A stretch of 64,000 nt of DNA from Candidatus Poribacteria bacterium (GTDB taxonomy: Bacteria; Poribacteria; WGA-4E; WGA-3G): positions 1-64,000 of the forward strand of contig JAPPII010000047.1 in NCBI GenBank assembly GCA_028820845.1, read 5' to 3'. Within the stretch, counting starts at the first letter, position 1. Every line of letters begins with the position of its first letter. Shown here piece after piece: positions 19,404 to 30,469 of the stretch. The notes under the pieces were generated by a model that saw only the letters and a list, made by a program, of their open reading frames with translations, was not told the origin of the DNA and did no database searches. The position numbers and the translations under genes are program-made.

Positions 19404-19770
19404 GTATCCTTTTTCGTTGCAATTACCTCAGAACGTGGTATTGAACCTGACTGCTCTCACCCAATTTTGGGAATTCTACTGGAATTTAACGATTTTTTCA
19501 AGGAAAAGATAATTAGTTGGCAGAGCGATTCAGTTCTCCTGAAAATCCGCTAAATTGCTAAGCCGTTGCTGCCTACCAACACCCGAAAAATCAGCGTCAT
19601 CCGTGATAATCCGCGACTCAGACAACTATAGTGCGGTTTAGAATTAATGAAACATTACACAGCGGGCGAAGAGACTTCGCCCCTACGGCATGCCGAGTTC
19701 TTCGAGATTGTCAAAGTGTCTTTTTAATTCTAAGTTTTACTATAAAAAGTGAATACCTCTGGGCAGAGAT
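19404..19770. other. Intergenic region with repeats, no gene seen
   Basis: No supported ORF. It contains a 9-bp repeat cluster at about 19588-19620 (ATCCGTG, AATCCGCG units) and a GGGCGAAG-aga-CTTCGCCC hairpin at 19664-19682. The promoter of the downstream gene lies at its right end. It serves as the divergent promoter region of the PhyH and DUF5916 genes. Confidence 0.6.
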
Positions 19771-19800
19771 TTGACAAGTACTACAGGTTTCGAGTATAAT
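19771..19800 (+). promoter_or_regulatory. Consensus promoter placed for a leaderless transcript
   Basis: Perfect -35 TTGACA at 19771-19776 and perfect -10 TATAAT at 19795-19800, spacer 18 bp. The ATG of the DUF5916 gene starts 8 bases after the -10, where transcription itself should begin, and there is no Shine-Dalgarno sequence. Confidence 0.75.
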
Positions 19801-19807
19801 TAGGCGC

Positions 19808-22039
19808 ATGCTAAGATTTGTGATTGTGTTCCTGCTCTCTCTTTCATACCCGATTCTGCTCTTCGCACACCCAGAGGGTGCGGGAGAGCATACCATTGAA
19901 GCCTACCGAATTGAAGGTGAACCGCCAAATATTGATGGGCTGCTCAACGAGGCTGTTTGGCATCAGGCACAACCTCGGAGTGGTTTCATTCAGCTGCGAC
20001 CTTCGCGCGGTGCTGCCGCAACAGATGACACAGAATTCCGTATCGCTTACGATGCCAACAATCTTTACATCGCATTTCGATGCTACGATGCTGAACCCTC
20101 CAAGATTCTTAATCGACTGACCCGGCGCGGTGAGATCAACGCATCGGATCTCATCTCTTTTTTCATTGATCCGCATCACGATCATCGGACCGGTTATAAG
20201 TTTGCGACAAATCCGAGTGGTGTGCAAAGCGATAACTATCGTTACGAGGACACGCAACGGGACAGCAATTGGAAGGGGATTTGGTGGGTTGAATGTAACA
20301 TTGATGAATTAGGATGGACTGCTGAGTTTAAAATTCCGTTTTCTAACTTCCGGTTCACCAACAAACCCACACAAATCTGGGGTTTTGACATAGAACGGGT
20401 AAACCGTCGAAAGAGTGAGGTTACGGTGTGGAAACAGCTAACACAAGCGGGTGTGGTTACACGGATGTCGGATTTGGGGCATATCTTGGGCATCCAGGGC
20501 ATTGAAACGGGGAAAAATTTTGAGATTATGCCGTACCTTTTAGGTGGGGGAACGGGTGCTGCCGATGTGGATCTAACGCGCCAACTCGGCACCGGACTGG
20601 ATGTTCAATACAACCTCACGAGTGCGCTGAAGGCGAACGTTACATTTAACCCGGATTTCGCACAGGTTGAAGCGGATCAATTGGAGATTAATTTGACCCG
20701 TTTTCCGACCCGTTTTCCCGAAAAACGCCCGTTCTTTGTTGAAGGCAATAGTTTCTTTGAAACGCCGTACGATCTTATGTTCAGCCGTCGTATCGGGAGT
20801 CGCGGGAATATCCTTTGGGGTGGTAAACTTACAGGGAAAGTAGGGAACTACTCTATGGGTGTCTTAGGCAATCAAACGGGGGAATTCGGTTTGTCTGAAA
20901 CCGCTTCGTCAGAAAAAGAGGCGGCATGGTTTTCTGCGATCCGCGTTAAGCGCGACATCCTTAAACGCTCAAACGTTGGGATTCTATTTGTCAATAAAGA
21001 GCAGGGCGGCAGCGACAGATGGCATAGCCGCGTCGGTGGCGTTGATATGAATCTTGCGCTTGGCAAAACTTATCATCTCACAGGTCAGTATGCGGGTAGC
21101 TTTCATCCCGGTGAGGATAGCAATAACTCGGCGTGGACGATTGATTTTGCACAACGCAACTACCTGTGGAGCAGTAGCATTGAACTGGAACGGGTCGCGC
21201 CGCATTTTGAGATTAACGAGACTGGGTATCTCCGTAAAGAACGGAACCGCGGATGGCAGCGGGTTCAGATGCGCACTTCCTATTCTCCGCCGTGGGGGCC
21301 CCGCCAGTTTTTCTCAGGCATCAGTGGACGGCTCTCACAAAGCCTTTATACCCCCGAATATTTTGCTGCGTGGAGAGAACGGAACCCTGAACTGTCGCTT
21401 TCACCTGAATTTGACGAAGATTTGCTCAGATGGCATGTGAGTGCTGATGTTGGGATGGATTTCAGAGAGACGCTTGTAGATGATATTATGCTCTACTATT
21501 ATCGGAGTCGAGAAGTTGAATTGACAGAGGTATTTGTAGCGGATGGATACGGATTTGAGATTGACACCAACTCTGCATATCCGATTGCTATTGGCATCGG
21601 CATGGATTTTTCGGACTACTTTAACTTCGGCCGACAACAAGCGGGTAAACAGCGAAGTCTCACCCTTGAATCGACGCTGCGTCCACAGAGCAATTTTTCA
21701 ATAGAATTAGACAGCGGTTATGCCCAAAGCCTCGATTTAACGGGGGCAATTGACGGTAGATTTTTCGTCAGCTCCATGCGTGCGACTTACCTATTCACAC
21801 GGGAATCGTTTCTTCGGATATTCGCCCAAGCGAACCGAGAACGTGAGCTCTCTGAGGAAATCCATCAAAACTACCTGTTGAGTTTTCTCTTCGGATGGGA
21901 ATATAGTCCGAAGAGTCATCTGTTTGTTGCTTACAATGAAGCTTGGGGGGATGCCGCCACTCGGACGGGTGAAGGTCGCGAGTTACAGTTGGAAAATCGG
22001 GTTGTAGTGGTTAAAGTGACGTATTTGTATAACTTGTAG
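19808..22039 (+). CDS. Secreted CBM9-like / DUF5916 outer-membrane barrel protein
   Basis: 743 aa. A signal peptide (about 1-20, ending LLFAHP) is followed by a carbohydrate-binding family 9-like domain at about 35-200: IDGLLNEAVWHQA, YDANNLYIAFRCYD, FIDPHHDHRTGY and GWTAEFKIPFS. The DUF5916 region runs from about 240 to the end; it has alternating hydrophobic/aromatic strands and ends in an aromatic-rich strand, as expected for an outer-membrane beta barrel. Function is unknown; a role in glycan or protein handling at the surface is inferred from the CBM9-like fold. The gene starts directly behind its promoter. A GC-rich hairpin follows at 22058-22078. Confidence 0.88.
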   Translation: MLRFVIVFLLSLSYPILLFAHPEGAGEHTIEAYRIEGEPPNIDGLLNEAVWHQAQPRSGFIQLRPSRGAAATDDTEFRIAYDANNLYIAFRCYDAEPSKILNRLTRRGEINASDLISFFIDPHHDHRTGYKFATNPSGVQSDNYRYEDTQRDSNWKGIWWVECNIDELGWTAEFKIPFSNFRFTNKPTQIWGFDIERVNRRKSEVTVWKQLTQAGVVTRMSDLGHILGIQGIETGKNFEIMPYLLGGGTGAADVDLTRQLGTGLDVQYNLTSALKANVTFNPDFAQVEADQLEINLTRFPTRFPEKRPFFVEGNSFFETPYDLMFSRRIGSRGNILWGGKLTGKVGNYSMGVLGNQTGEFGLSETASSEKEAAWFSAIRVKRDILKRSNVGILFVNKEQGGSDRWHSRVGGVDMNLALGKTYHLTGQYAGSFHPGEDSNNSAWTIDFAQRNYLWSSSIELERVAPHFEINETGYLRKERNRGWQRVQMRTSYSPPWGPRQFFSGISGRLSQSLYTPEYFAAWRERNPELSLSPEFDEDLLRWHVSADVGMDFRETLVDDIMLYYYRSREVELTEVFVADGYGFEIDTNSAYPIAIGIGMDFSDYFNFGRQQAGKQRSLTLESTLRPQSNFSIELDSGYAQSLDLTGAIDGRFFVSSMRATYLFTRESFLRIFAQANRERELSEEIHQNYLLSFLFGWEYSPKSHLFVAYNEAWGDAATRTGEGRELQLENRVVVVKVTYLYNL

Positions 22040-22057
22040 TGGTTGGTTAGGAAAACC

Positions 22058-22078
22058 GGTGCGGTTGCAAACCGCACC
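22058..22078. repeat. GC-rich hairpin (GGTGCGGTT family)
   Basis: GGTGCGGTT-gca-AACCGCACC, the same stem as in the centre of the 136-bp MITE-like elements but standing alone. It may be a solo relic of them or a terminator-like palindrome. Confidence 0.7.
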
Positions 22079-22153
22079 TACCAATTTTAAGTGAGCGTCG
22101 GTTAAAATTGGATTGTGGAAGGTTGAAAGGAAAAAGTGAGCGTCGGTTAAAAA

Positions 22154-22182
22154 TTGTAAAAAGAATTGAGGTATGATATAAT
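22154..22182 (+). promoter_or_regulatory. Promoter immediately before the SMR transporter gene
   Basis: The -35-like TTGTAA is at 22154-22159 and the perfect -10 TATAAT at 22177-22182, with a 17-bp spacer. Only six bases separate the -10 from the ATG at 22,189, so the mRNA is probably leaderless. Confidence 0.65.
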
Positions 22183-22188
22183 AAAAGC

Positions 22189-22557
22189 ATGAAAGATTTT
22201 TTACTGCTATTTTTCAACGTCTTGCTGACAGTGATCGGGCAAATTCTGTTCAAACACGGCATGAATACGATAGGTCGTATCAGTACGCTGCGGGATGCCC
22301 TTGGAAAATTGACGCAGGCGTTCTTGAACCCTTATATTCTCAGCGGGATTGCGATATACGGTTTTACAACGCTCGTCTGGCTCGTTATTCTGTCGCGCGT
22401 TAAACTGAGTATCGCGTATCCGATGTTAAGTTCTGGATATGTGTTGTCAATTTTGTTTTCATGGATGGTGTTCAAAGAATCCATTCCGAAGATTCGTATA
22501 ATTGGCGCGCTGATCATCTGTATCGGTGTTTATCTTGTTGCGCAAGGGGAGTCTTAA
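22189..22557 (+). CDS. SMR/EmrE-like four-helix transporter
   Basis: 122 aa with four transmembrane helices (about 3-22, 45-65, 70-92 and 100-118), the size of small multidrug resistance or ArnE/ArnF-type flippase subunits. VLLTVIGQILFKHG, KLSIAYPMLSSGYV and a terminal GxxLIxxGVYLVAQ pattern are typical of the EamA/SMR fold. The usual membrane-embedded Glu of EmrE is not clearly present in helix 1, so drug export is less likely than lipid-linked substrate flipping. A 158-aa membrane protein starts 3 bp after its stop, so the two probably share a transcript. Confidence 0.8.
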   Translation: MKDFLLLFFNVLLTVIGQILFKHGMNTIGRISTLRDALGKLTQAFLNPYILSGIAIYGFTTLVWLVILSRVKLSIAYPMLSSGYVLSILFSWMVFKESIPKIRIIGALIICIGVYLVAQGES

Positions 22558-22560
22558 TCG

Positions 22561-23037
22561 ATGGTAGAACGGGGGTCTGCTCGTGCTGAGATGGGTAATT
22601 CTGGAAGTAACTCAGGTGAACCTGTGTATGTCCGTTCTTATGTTGCGCTGGTCCTGTCTGCGATCCTCCCCGGACTTGGTCAGTTATACTTATCGCAATT
22701 TGTCAAGGGTGTTATAATTTTCCTAATCTTTGCTTCAGCAGCAGGTCTTTTCTATTTGAATTCGTTGCCCGTAACGGAGTGGGGTGATTTGTTGCGTTTT
22801 CGCGCTGCTACAAAGGGGGATGACCGATCAGACAACGCGTCGGCGAATGAGGCGCAGGATCCTGATGAACTGGCGAAACCTTATGAAATCCATATTTGGA
22901 CGTTTGATGATGGTGAAAAGTTAATGTACCGACCCTCTTGGAAACTTAAAATTAGCTCATCCGTCCAAGGTGTACTCTGTTGGCTGTACGCCGTTGGTGA
23001 TGGCTGGCGCGGGAGGCGTAGAACCAGAAAACGCTAA
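22561..23037 (+). CDS. TM2/DUF5683-like small membrane protein
   Basis: 158 aa. A hydrophilic N terminus of about 25 residues precedes two hydrophobic segments (about 30-45 and 49-66). The first carries the signature ILPGLGQLYLSQFVKG, seen in many small membrane proteins of the TM2 and DUF5683/DUF6677 type. A polar region of about 70 residues then leads to a short hydrophobic patch and a very basic end. No enzyme motif is seen. It begins 3 bp after the SMR gene. The function of this group is not known. Confidence 0.7.
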   Translation: MVERGSARAEMGNSGSNSGEPVYVRSYVALVLSAILPGLGQLYLSQFVKGVIIFLIFASAAGLFYLNSLPVTEWGDLLRFRAATKGDDRSDNASANEAQDPDELAKPYEIHIWTFDDGEKLMYRPSWKLKISSSVQGVLCWLYAVGDGWRGRRRTRKR

Positions 23038-23064
23038 TTTCTTGAGAACGATACGCTACAACTT

Positions 23065-23200
23065 ATACCAATTCTAATTGATAATTCCTCTTAAAAGGTT
23101 GGCTATTTTTCAGCACTGCTCGGTGCGGTTAGAAACCGCACCTACCGGGTGTGACGTGAGTGGGTTCGGTTAATGCAAGATAAACTTTTAGAAATGGTAT
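23065..23200. mobile_element. MITE-like element, copy 3 (136 bp)
   Basis: Same length, ends and central hairpin as copies 1 and 2, flanked by TTA on both sides. It lies directly upstream of the TPR/propeller lipoprotein gene and supplies a possible in-frame ATG (23,173) to that gene, although the likelier start is at 23,215. Confidence 0.78.
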
Positions 23201-23214
23201 TATACATTAGGTTT

Positions 23215-24612
23215 ATGGTAAAATATAACACGAAATTTTGTCCAAACAGGCAAAATTTGTCTTCGTTTTACAGTCGTAACTACGGCTTAATAGTTCAATG
23301 CCTTATTCTCTTCGTAATCTTCTTGGTTGGTTGTCAAGGGAACTCGGCAGTTTTGAAAAAGAACCGAGCCCTCTTAAACACTGGCATGTTCCAAGAAGCG
23401 GCAGATGGGTTAGAGACCCTTGTTGAGACAGATCCTGAAGATGCCGAGGCGCGGATACTGCTTGCGAAAGCCTACAATGCACTAGGACGTTACACCGATG
23501 CGGTCGTGCAGCTCCGAAAAGCTTCGCAACTTTACGCCACAGACCCTGAAACCCTTGCTGCAACGCGTCTTGAACTCGCACGAACCTATCTCAAATTCGG
23601 GGATAGAGACTCTGCCTTCCGCGTGTTACGACTCATTCAACACGGCAATTCCGATCACTCGGTTTTGCGCCAAATCGCTGAACTGATTGGGGATAGTTAC
23701 GAAAGTAAACAACTCACCCACGGGGACTCGGATAACTATTCACCCACTTTCTCATCAGATGGAACAGAGATAGCGTTTGCCTCGTTCCGACTTGACAACG
23801 GCGAAATTTATTTGATGGACTTGAACGGGCGCATTCGCCGCCGCGTGACGTTCACGACGGATTTCAACGACAGTTCCCCCACCTTTCTTACAACTCCGAA
23901 CTATATTTTCTATAGCAGCGAACCGAAATCATCACGAGAGGTTAAAGTGGTAATCCAGAGTAGCGGTTCAACGCCGATTTACGCTGGCTTCAACTTGACC
24001 CACATTCATAGCAAAGTTACACGGGCGGTCTTACCGGTAAGCTTCGGTGCTCGTGTGCCGCGGGCGTCACCGGTGGAAAATCAGGTAATTTACGAATCCA
24101 ATGCTGACGGAAATCTGGAATTATATCTTCTCAATTTAGATGGGCTTGATCTGGCACAAATTACATCTGCCGACGTTGAACCGAAACGCATCACTTACAA
24201 CGAGACCGATGACGGAAGCCCGGCGTTCTTCCCTGATGGCAAACGCATCGTATTTGTCTCCTCTCGGGGCGATGTCAATCAGCTCTACACAATGGATATT
24301 GATGGACAGAACGAGAAACATTTCAATCCGAACCGCTACGATTGTTACAATCCGACCGTGTCGCCTGATGGCAAAACGATAGCGTATGTCTCCGCCAGAG
24401 ACGGGGACATGGAGATTTACCTTATCGATGCTGATGGTAAAAACGAGCGACGTATCACAGGTGAAATCGGTGTGTCTATTCATCCGGCGTTCTCACCGGA
24501 CGGTCGACACCTGGCGTATGTTTCTGACAGAAGTAATACTTTTCACATCTATATGATGTCTCTTGATAAACCCATTACTCGTGAGGAATTAGTCAAGCGT
24601 TTATGGAATTGA
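23215..24612 (+). CDS. Lipoprotein with TPR repeats and TolB-like beta propeller
   Basis: 465 aa from the ATG at 23,215. The N terminus has a hydrophobic stretch ending in the lipobox LVGC (about residue 40), so it is probably a lipidated envelope protein. Two to three TPR units (about 45-140) are followed by WD40-like/PD40 blades: repeated YSPTFSSDGTEIAFAS, PAFFPDGKRIVFVSSR, PTVSPDGKTIAYVSARDG and PAFSPDGRHLAYVSDR. TolB and DPP-type propellers use these to bind partner proteins. The alternative start at 23,173 lies inside the MITE-like element. An IS200/IS605-like hairpin overlaps the stop. Confidence 0.85.
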   Translation: MVKYNTKFCPNRQNLSSFYSRNYGLIVQCLILFVIFLVGCQGNSAVLKKNRALLNTGMFQEAADGLETLVETDPEDAEARILLAKAYNALGRYTDAVVQLRKASQLYATDPETLAATRLELARTYLKFGDRDSAFRVLRLIQHGNSDHSVLRQIAELIGDSYESKQLTHGDSDNYSPTFSSDGTEIAFASFRLDNGEIYLMDLNGRIRRRVTFTTDFNDSSPTFLTTPNYIFYSSEPKSSREVKVVIQSSGSTPIYAGFNLTHIHSKVTRAVLPVSFGARVPRASPVENQVIYESNADGNLELYLLNLDGLDLAQITSADVEPKRITYNETDDGSPAFFPDGKRIVFVSSRGDVNQLYTMDIDGQNEKHFNPNRYDCYNPTVSPDGKTIAYVSARDGDMEIYLIDADGKNERRITGEIGVSIHPAFSPDGRHLAYVSDRSNTFHIYMMSLDKPITREELVKRLWN

Positions 24613-24645
24613 CATACTCCCCGTTAAAGCACCGGGGTTTTAGAC
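24610..24645. repeat. IS200/IS605-end-like hairpin, solo
   Basis: TTGACATACTCCCCG with a CCCCG/CGGGG stem (24619-24623 and 24633-24637) followed by TTTTAG. The pattern resembles terminal hairpins of IS200/IS605 elements and could equally act as a weak terminator. No transposase gene is near. Confidence 0.4.
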
Positions 24646-24670
24646 ATAAAGGAACTTTGATAAGAGAAAT

Positions 24671-25633
24671 ATGTTTAGAGTAACCAAACCAGAAGGTTTT
24701 GGCAACATCCAACTCGAAGAAGTGCCAATACCGGAGGTAAATGACCGTCAGATTCGGGTGAAATCAGATACAACGCTCATTAGCCGCGGCTCTGAACTCT
24801 TCCGGCGATACATTCGAGAAGAAGCCGTATCCCCCTCAATTATGGGATACTCACTTACAGGGAGGGTGGATGCCGTAGGCGCAGCAGCGACAGATTATAG
24901 CATTGGCGAGCGCGTGATGGTTGTAGCACCACATGCGGAATACGTCATTGCCGAACCCGACCCAACCGATGGACGTATCGTCCGACTCCTCGACGACGTA
25001 AGTTTTGAAGAGGGCACTTTCCTGCCGCTGTCCACCAGTGCGATCGCTTGGGCAGACTCCTCTGGTGTGAAAGCGGAAGATACTGTCGTTGTTTTGGGAC
25101 AAGGTTTAGTTGGTAGCCTGATGCTGCAAGTATTTCGTGGATACGATCCGGCTCGAATTATCACCGTAGACGCGTTGCCGCTTCGGTGCGAACTCTCTAC
25201 GCAACTCGGTGCGAATGTGGTCATAAATGCCGAAGACGCGGATCCGGTTGAAGTGGTGCGTCACCTTACTGACGGAAACGGGGCAGATTTGGTAGTTGAT
25301 TGCGTTGGCGGTTACGCTGGCATTAGGTCGTTTGAACAGGCACAAGATATGACCCGTCGATTCGGTACGATTCAGCTTATCGCGCTCTACCAACAAGCAC
25401 CGCTCCCGTTGCATTCCTCAAAGATAATGAGCAAACGCCTTGTCGCGGGTATCTTGACCGATGAACCTCGCTCTCAGATCGTTGGACGCGCCCAAGAAAA
25501 GATAAAAGCGGGTGAGATTCGCGCCTCTGAGATGATTACACATCGCTTTCACTACACCGAAGCGAAAGCAGCGTTCGATCTGCTCTGGAATTCTCCCGGT
25601 GATGCGCTTGGAGTGCTGATAAAATGGCAATAG
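24671..25633 (+). CDS. MDR-family zinc-type alcohol dehydrogenase-like oxidoreductase
   Basis: 320 aa. A GroES-like N-terminal domain (SRGSELFRRYI, YSLTGRVDAVG, GERVMVVAPHAEYV) is followed by a Rossmann domain with VVLGQGLVGSLMLQ (about 139-152). It is a medium-chain dehydrogenase/reductase. The classical catalytic zinc ligands (Cys about 40, GHE) and the structural four-Cys loop are absent, so it is closer to the zinc-independent or 2-desacetyl-bacteriochlorophyllide-dehydrogenase-like branch; the substrate is unknown. The stop lies inside the start of the methyltransferase gene (10-bp overlap), so the two are co-translated. Confidence 0.85.
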   Translation: MFRVTKPEGFGNIQLEEVPIPEVNDRQIRVKSDTTLISRGSELFRRYIREEAVSPSIMGYSLTGRVDAVGAAATDYSIGERVMVVAPHAEYVIAEPDPTDGRIVRLLDDVSFEEGTFLPLSTSAIAWADSSGVKAEDTVVVLGQGLVGSLMLQVFRGYDPARIITVDALPLRCELSTQLGANVVINAEDADPVEVVRHLTDGNGADLVVDCVGGYAGIRSFEQAQDMTRRFGTIQLIALYQQAPLPLHSSKIMSKRLVAGILTDEPRSQIVGRAQEKIKAGEIRASEMITHRFHYTEAKAAFDLLWNSPGDALGVLIKWQ

Positions 25634-26208
25634 ATGCCCCGCCACGAGAGATCGAGTTCCACGCAGCGTTACGAGGATTTCCTGTCACTTTCTCCACAAC
25701 ATGGGGGCTTTTTTCGCCAAAAGGGCTCGACGCAGGTACAGACTTATTGATCGAACATATAGAGATTCAAGAAGATGATATCTGTCTTGACCTCGGTTGT
25801 GGATACGGCGCCATAGGTATTAGTATCGCTAAATGTACGCCAACGGCAACGGTCTACATGGTGGACAAAGATTTTGTGGCAGTTGACTACGCCGGTAAAA
25901 ATGTGGCGCGGAATCAACTCTCAAATTGCCACGTCCTCCTGAGCAACGGATTTAGCCATCTCCCCGACATCCAATTCGATTTAATCACCTCCAATCTTCC
26001 CGCCAATGTCGGTAAAGAACTCCTACAGATTTTTCTGGCAGATGCGAAGCAGCATCTGAAACCCAACGGTCGCCTCTACGTCGTGACGATTTCTGGGCTG
26101 CGAGAATTCATCAAGCGTAACTTCTTGAATATTTTTGGAAATTACCAGAAGGTTAAACAGCGTCACACCCATACCGTAGCAATGGCAACTCGTAACCCCA
26201 ACAATTAG
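25624..26208 (+). CDS. Class I SAM-dependent methyltransferase (RsmC/MTS-like)
   Basis: 194 aa. SAM motif I LDLGCGYGAIGI is at about 55-66 and an acidic motif II (VDKDF) follows; the motif IV position reads NLPAN in place of the NPPF of RsmC/RlmG enzymes. The layout matches the small-molecule/MTS domain found in rRNA guanine-N2 methyltransferases, but without their N-terminal half. The changed motif IV makes the target uncertain. It overlaps the end of the dehydrogenase gene by 10 bp. Confidence 0.82.
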   Translation: MAIDAPPREIEFHAALRGFPVTFSTTWGLFSPKGLDAGTDLLIEHIEIQEDDICLDLGCGYGAIGISIAKCTPTATVYMVDKDFVAVDYAGKNVARNQLSNCHVLLSNGFSHLPDIQFDLITSNLPANVGKELLQIFLADAKQHLKPNGRLYVVTISGLREFIKRNFLNIFGNYQKVKQRHTHTVAMATRNPNN

Positions 26209-26237
26209 ACGGTTCCATACTTCACTACCCAAAAGAT

Positions 26238-26267
26238 TTGACATAGGCGCGTTCGATTCAGTATAAT
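26238..26267 (+). promoter_or_regulatory. Consensus promoter of the transglutaminase-like gene
   Basis: Perfect -35 TTGACA at 26238-26243 and perfect -10 TATAAT at 26262-26267, with an 18-bp spacer. The ATG at 26,325 has its own AGAAGGA ribosome binding site. Confidence 0.75.
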
Positions 26268-26324
26268 TAACACTATAAACAACGCCAATAATCAGGCACT
26301 TTCTTCAGCAGTCAGAAGGACGCT

Positions 26325-27926
26325 ATGGGAGATAAACAACAAATGGATAGCGTGCGTTTAGTGCTAATAATTGCTTGTGTAGGTGTATTCACTGGTCCCG
26401 TCTTCGCGCAAGACAACGGTCCGAATGGTAGAACCGTTCGGGTCAAGATTGTTGATACGACTACTATAGCAGAGAACCCAATCGAAAGCGTTAAGTCAGA
26501 AAAAGATAAACTACAAATCACATTTGAAAACATGCCACAAGACTTGCGGGAACAATGGTACAGTCTCACCCTGATGAATACCAAGCTCGGTTATATGCAC
26601 GTTTCTCTTGAAGAAACCGAGTATCAAGGCGAACCTGTCATCCGGAACAAATTTAACATGGTCATGAACTTTAAGGCACTCGGAACGGATGTCACACAAG
26701 AAACCACCCGTGCTGAGTATACCGGTTTCGACCTGATGCCGCGCTATTTCCTTTCGACTTCCGATGCCTCAGGGTTAAAACAGGTGGAAGGACGGATTGT
26801 AGATGGCATTGCTTATATTAAAACCACACTCAACGGAGAAACGACTGAATCAAAAGTCCCCGTGCCACCGGATACAATCTCCGAATACCCTGGTCTGCAG
26901 TCTCTTTTCAGGCAAAAAGGGCTCAAAATAGGAGATAAATACAACCTTCATATATTTAGTTTCGACCTGTTGAAACCTGTAAAAACAGAGATTGAGGTTA
27001 CAGCGCAAGAGACTTTAATCCATCAATCAGAGGAAAAGCAGGTTTTCGTTTTGCCTCAAACAATGGATATAGCCGGGGGCATCACAGCGAAGTCTTGGAT
27101 GGATGCCGACGGCGTGATCTATAGAACAGAGGTGCCCTTGATGGGATTTTCTCTGGTCGTTACAAAAACCGATAGAGAAACGGCTCTTGGTGGCACCGCA
27201 GAGGTTGATGTTATCTTAAAAACCCGCATTCTCCCCGCTGGAAAACGCCCGACCCCAAAGGCGGAACACCTCGAAGCCGAAGTGAAGCTTTTGTCAGGAA
27301 ACATCACCGAAGCCATTATGTCTAACGCCCGCCAGAAACTCGAAGTCGAGACTGGACAATCAGGTAGCATTTCAATCCAAGTTCCAACGGTTGTTGCGGC
27401 CGACTGTCCTGATTTACCTATTCGTGATGCGGCGGGTGAATTCCTTCGGAGCAGTGCTTACATTCAAGCAGCCCATTCTGACATCCAAGCAACGGCTCAG
27501 GAGATTTTGAATGGCGAGACGAATTCATGGCGTGCCGCGAAAAAATTGTGTCAATGGGTTTATGAATCCATCACTGACAAAAGAGTGACAGGTGGCTTTG
27601 GTTCGTCATTAACGGTATTAGCGTCGCTCTCTGGAGACTGTACGGAACACACGACACTTTTTATAGCGTTGGCACGTGCCGCTGGAATCCCTTCACGCAT
27701 CTGTTCGGGTATTGTATTTTCAAGGGATGCTTTCTATTATCACTTCTGGCCCGAAGTTTACGTTGGCAGATGGGTACAAATGGATCCGACGTTCGGTCAG
27801 ATGGTGGCGGATGCGAATCACATTCAACTTGGCGGAAGTACGCTGGAATCGGACAACCTAATGGAATTTGCCGAAGGGGTCTTCCAAACAATCAACCGAC
27901 TTGAAATTGTGATTACCGATGAGTAG
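26325..27926 (+). CDS. Secreted transglutaminase-like (cysteine protease fold) protein
   Basis: 533 aa; start fixed by AGAAGGA. A cleavable signal peptide (about 1-28, ending PVFAQ) points to the periplasm or surface. The C-terminal region is a transglutaminase-like domain with Cys439 (SGDCTEHT), His473 (YYHFW) and Asp487 (QMDPTF) as the expected catalytic triad. The middle about 300 residues are beta-rich and resemble the N-terminal part of DUF3858-type transglutaminase proteins. Proteolysis or cross-linking of envelope proteins is possible. The region 27,927-28,162 downstream contains a repeat tract and no gene. Confidence 0.87.
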   Translation: MGDKQQMDSVRLVLIIACVGVFTGPVFAQDNGPNGRTVRVKIVDTTTIAENPIESVKSEKDKLQITFENMPQDLREQWYSLTLMNTKLGYMHVSLEETEYQGEPVIRNKFNMVMNFKALGTDVTQETTRAEYTGFDLMPRYFLSTSDASGLKQVEGRIVDGIAYIKTTLNGETTESKVPVPPDTISEYPGLQSLFRQKGLKIGDKYNLHIFSFDLLKPVKTEIEVTAQETLIHQSEEKQVFVLPQTMDIAGGITAKSWMDADGVIYRTEVPLMGFSLVVTKTDRETALGGTAEVDVILKTRILPAGKRPTPKAEHLEAEVKLLSGNITEAIMSNARQKLEVETGQSGSISIQVPTVVAADCPDLPIRDAAGEFLRSSAYIQAAHSDIQATAQEILNGETNSWRAAKKLCQWVYESITDKRVTGGFGSSLTVLASLSGDCTEHTTLFIALARAAGIPSRICSGIVFSRDAFYYHFWPEVYVGRWVQMDPTFGQMVADANHIQLGGSTLESDNLMEFAEGVFQTINRLEIVITDE

Positions 27927-27928
27927 TT

Positions 27929-27972
27929 ACCAGCAGTCAGGTCGCTGCGCTTTCAGCATTCAGTTAAGAGGC
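27929..27972. repeat. 7-bp degenerate repeat after the transglutaminase-like gene
   Basis: Degenerate CAGCAGTC and CAGTTAAG units of the heptamer family, interrupted by unrelated bases. The remaining bases to 28,162 show no ORF or strong promoter, apart from AAAGGA just before the TTG start of the next gene. Confidence 0.5.
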
Positions 27973-28162
27973 TCCCGGCGGTCATAGAATGTGTCACTGC
28001 CATAAATATCTTTTGGGTGACCACTGAGAGAGTTGCAAAACGATAATGCGGGGAATGCCTTTAAGGCATTCATATCGTTGATTTCCACACGGGCTTCATA
28101 CCGTTGATTCGCAACCCGCCCTGCCCGTTGACAGCCATTAAGCCACAAAGGACAAAACAAGA

Positions 28163-30468
<2,306 letters not shown>

Positions 30469-30469
<1 letters not shown>

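Noticed and set aside
22189-22557. Multidrug efflux function for the SMR-like protein
   Set aside because: The membrane Glu used by EmrE is not clear, so drug export was not claimed.
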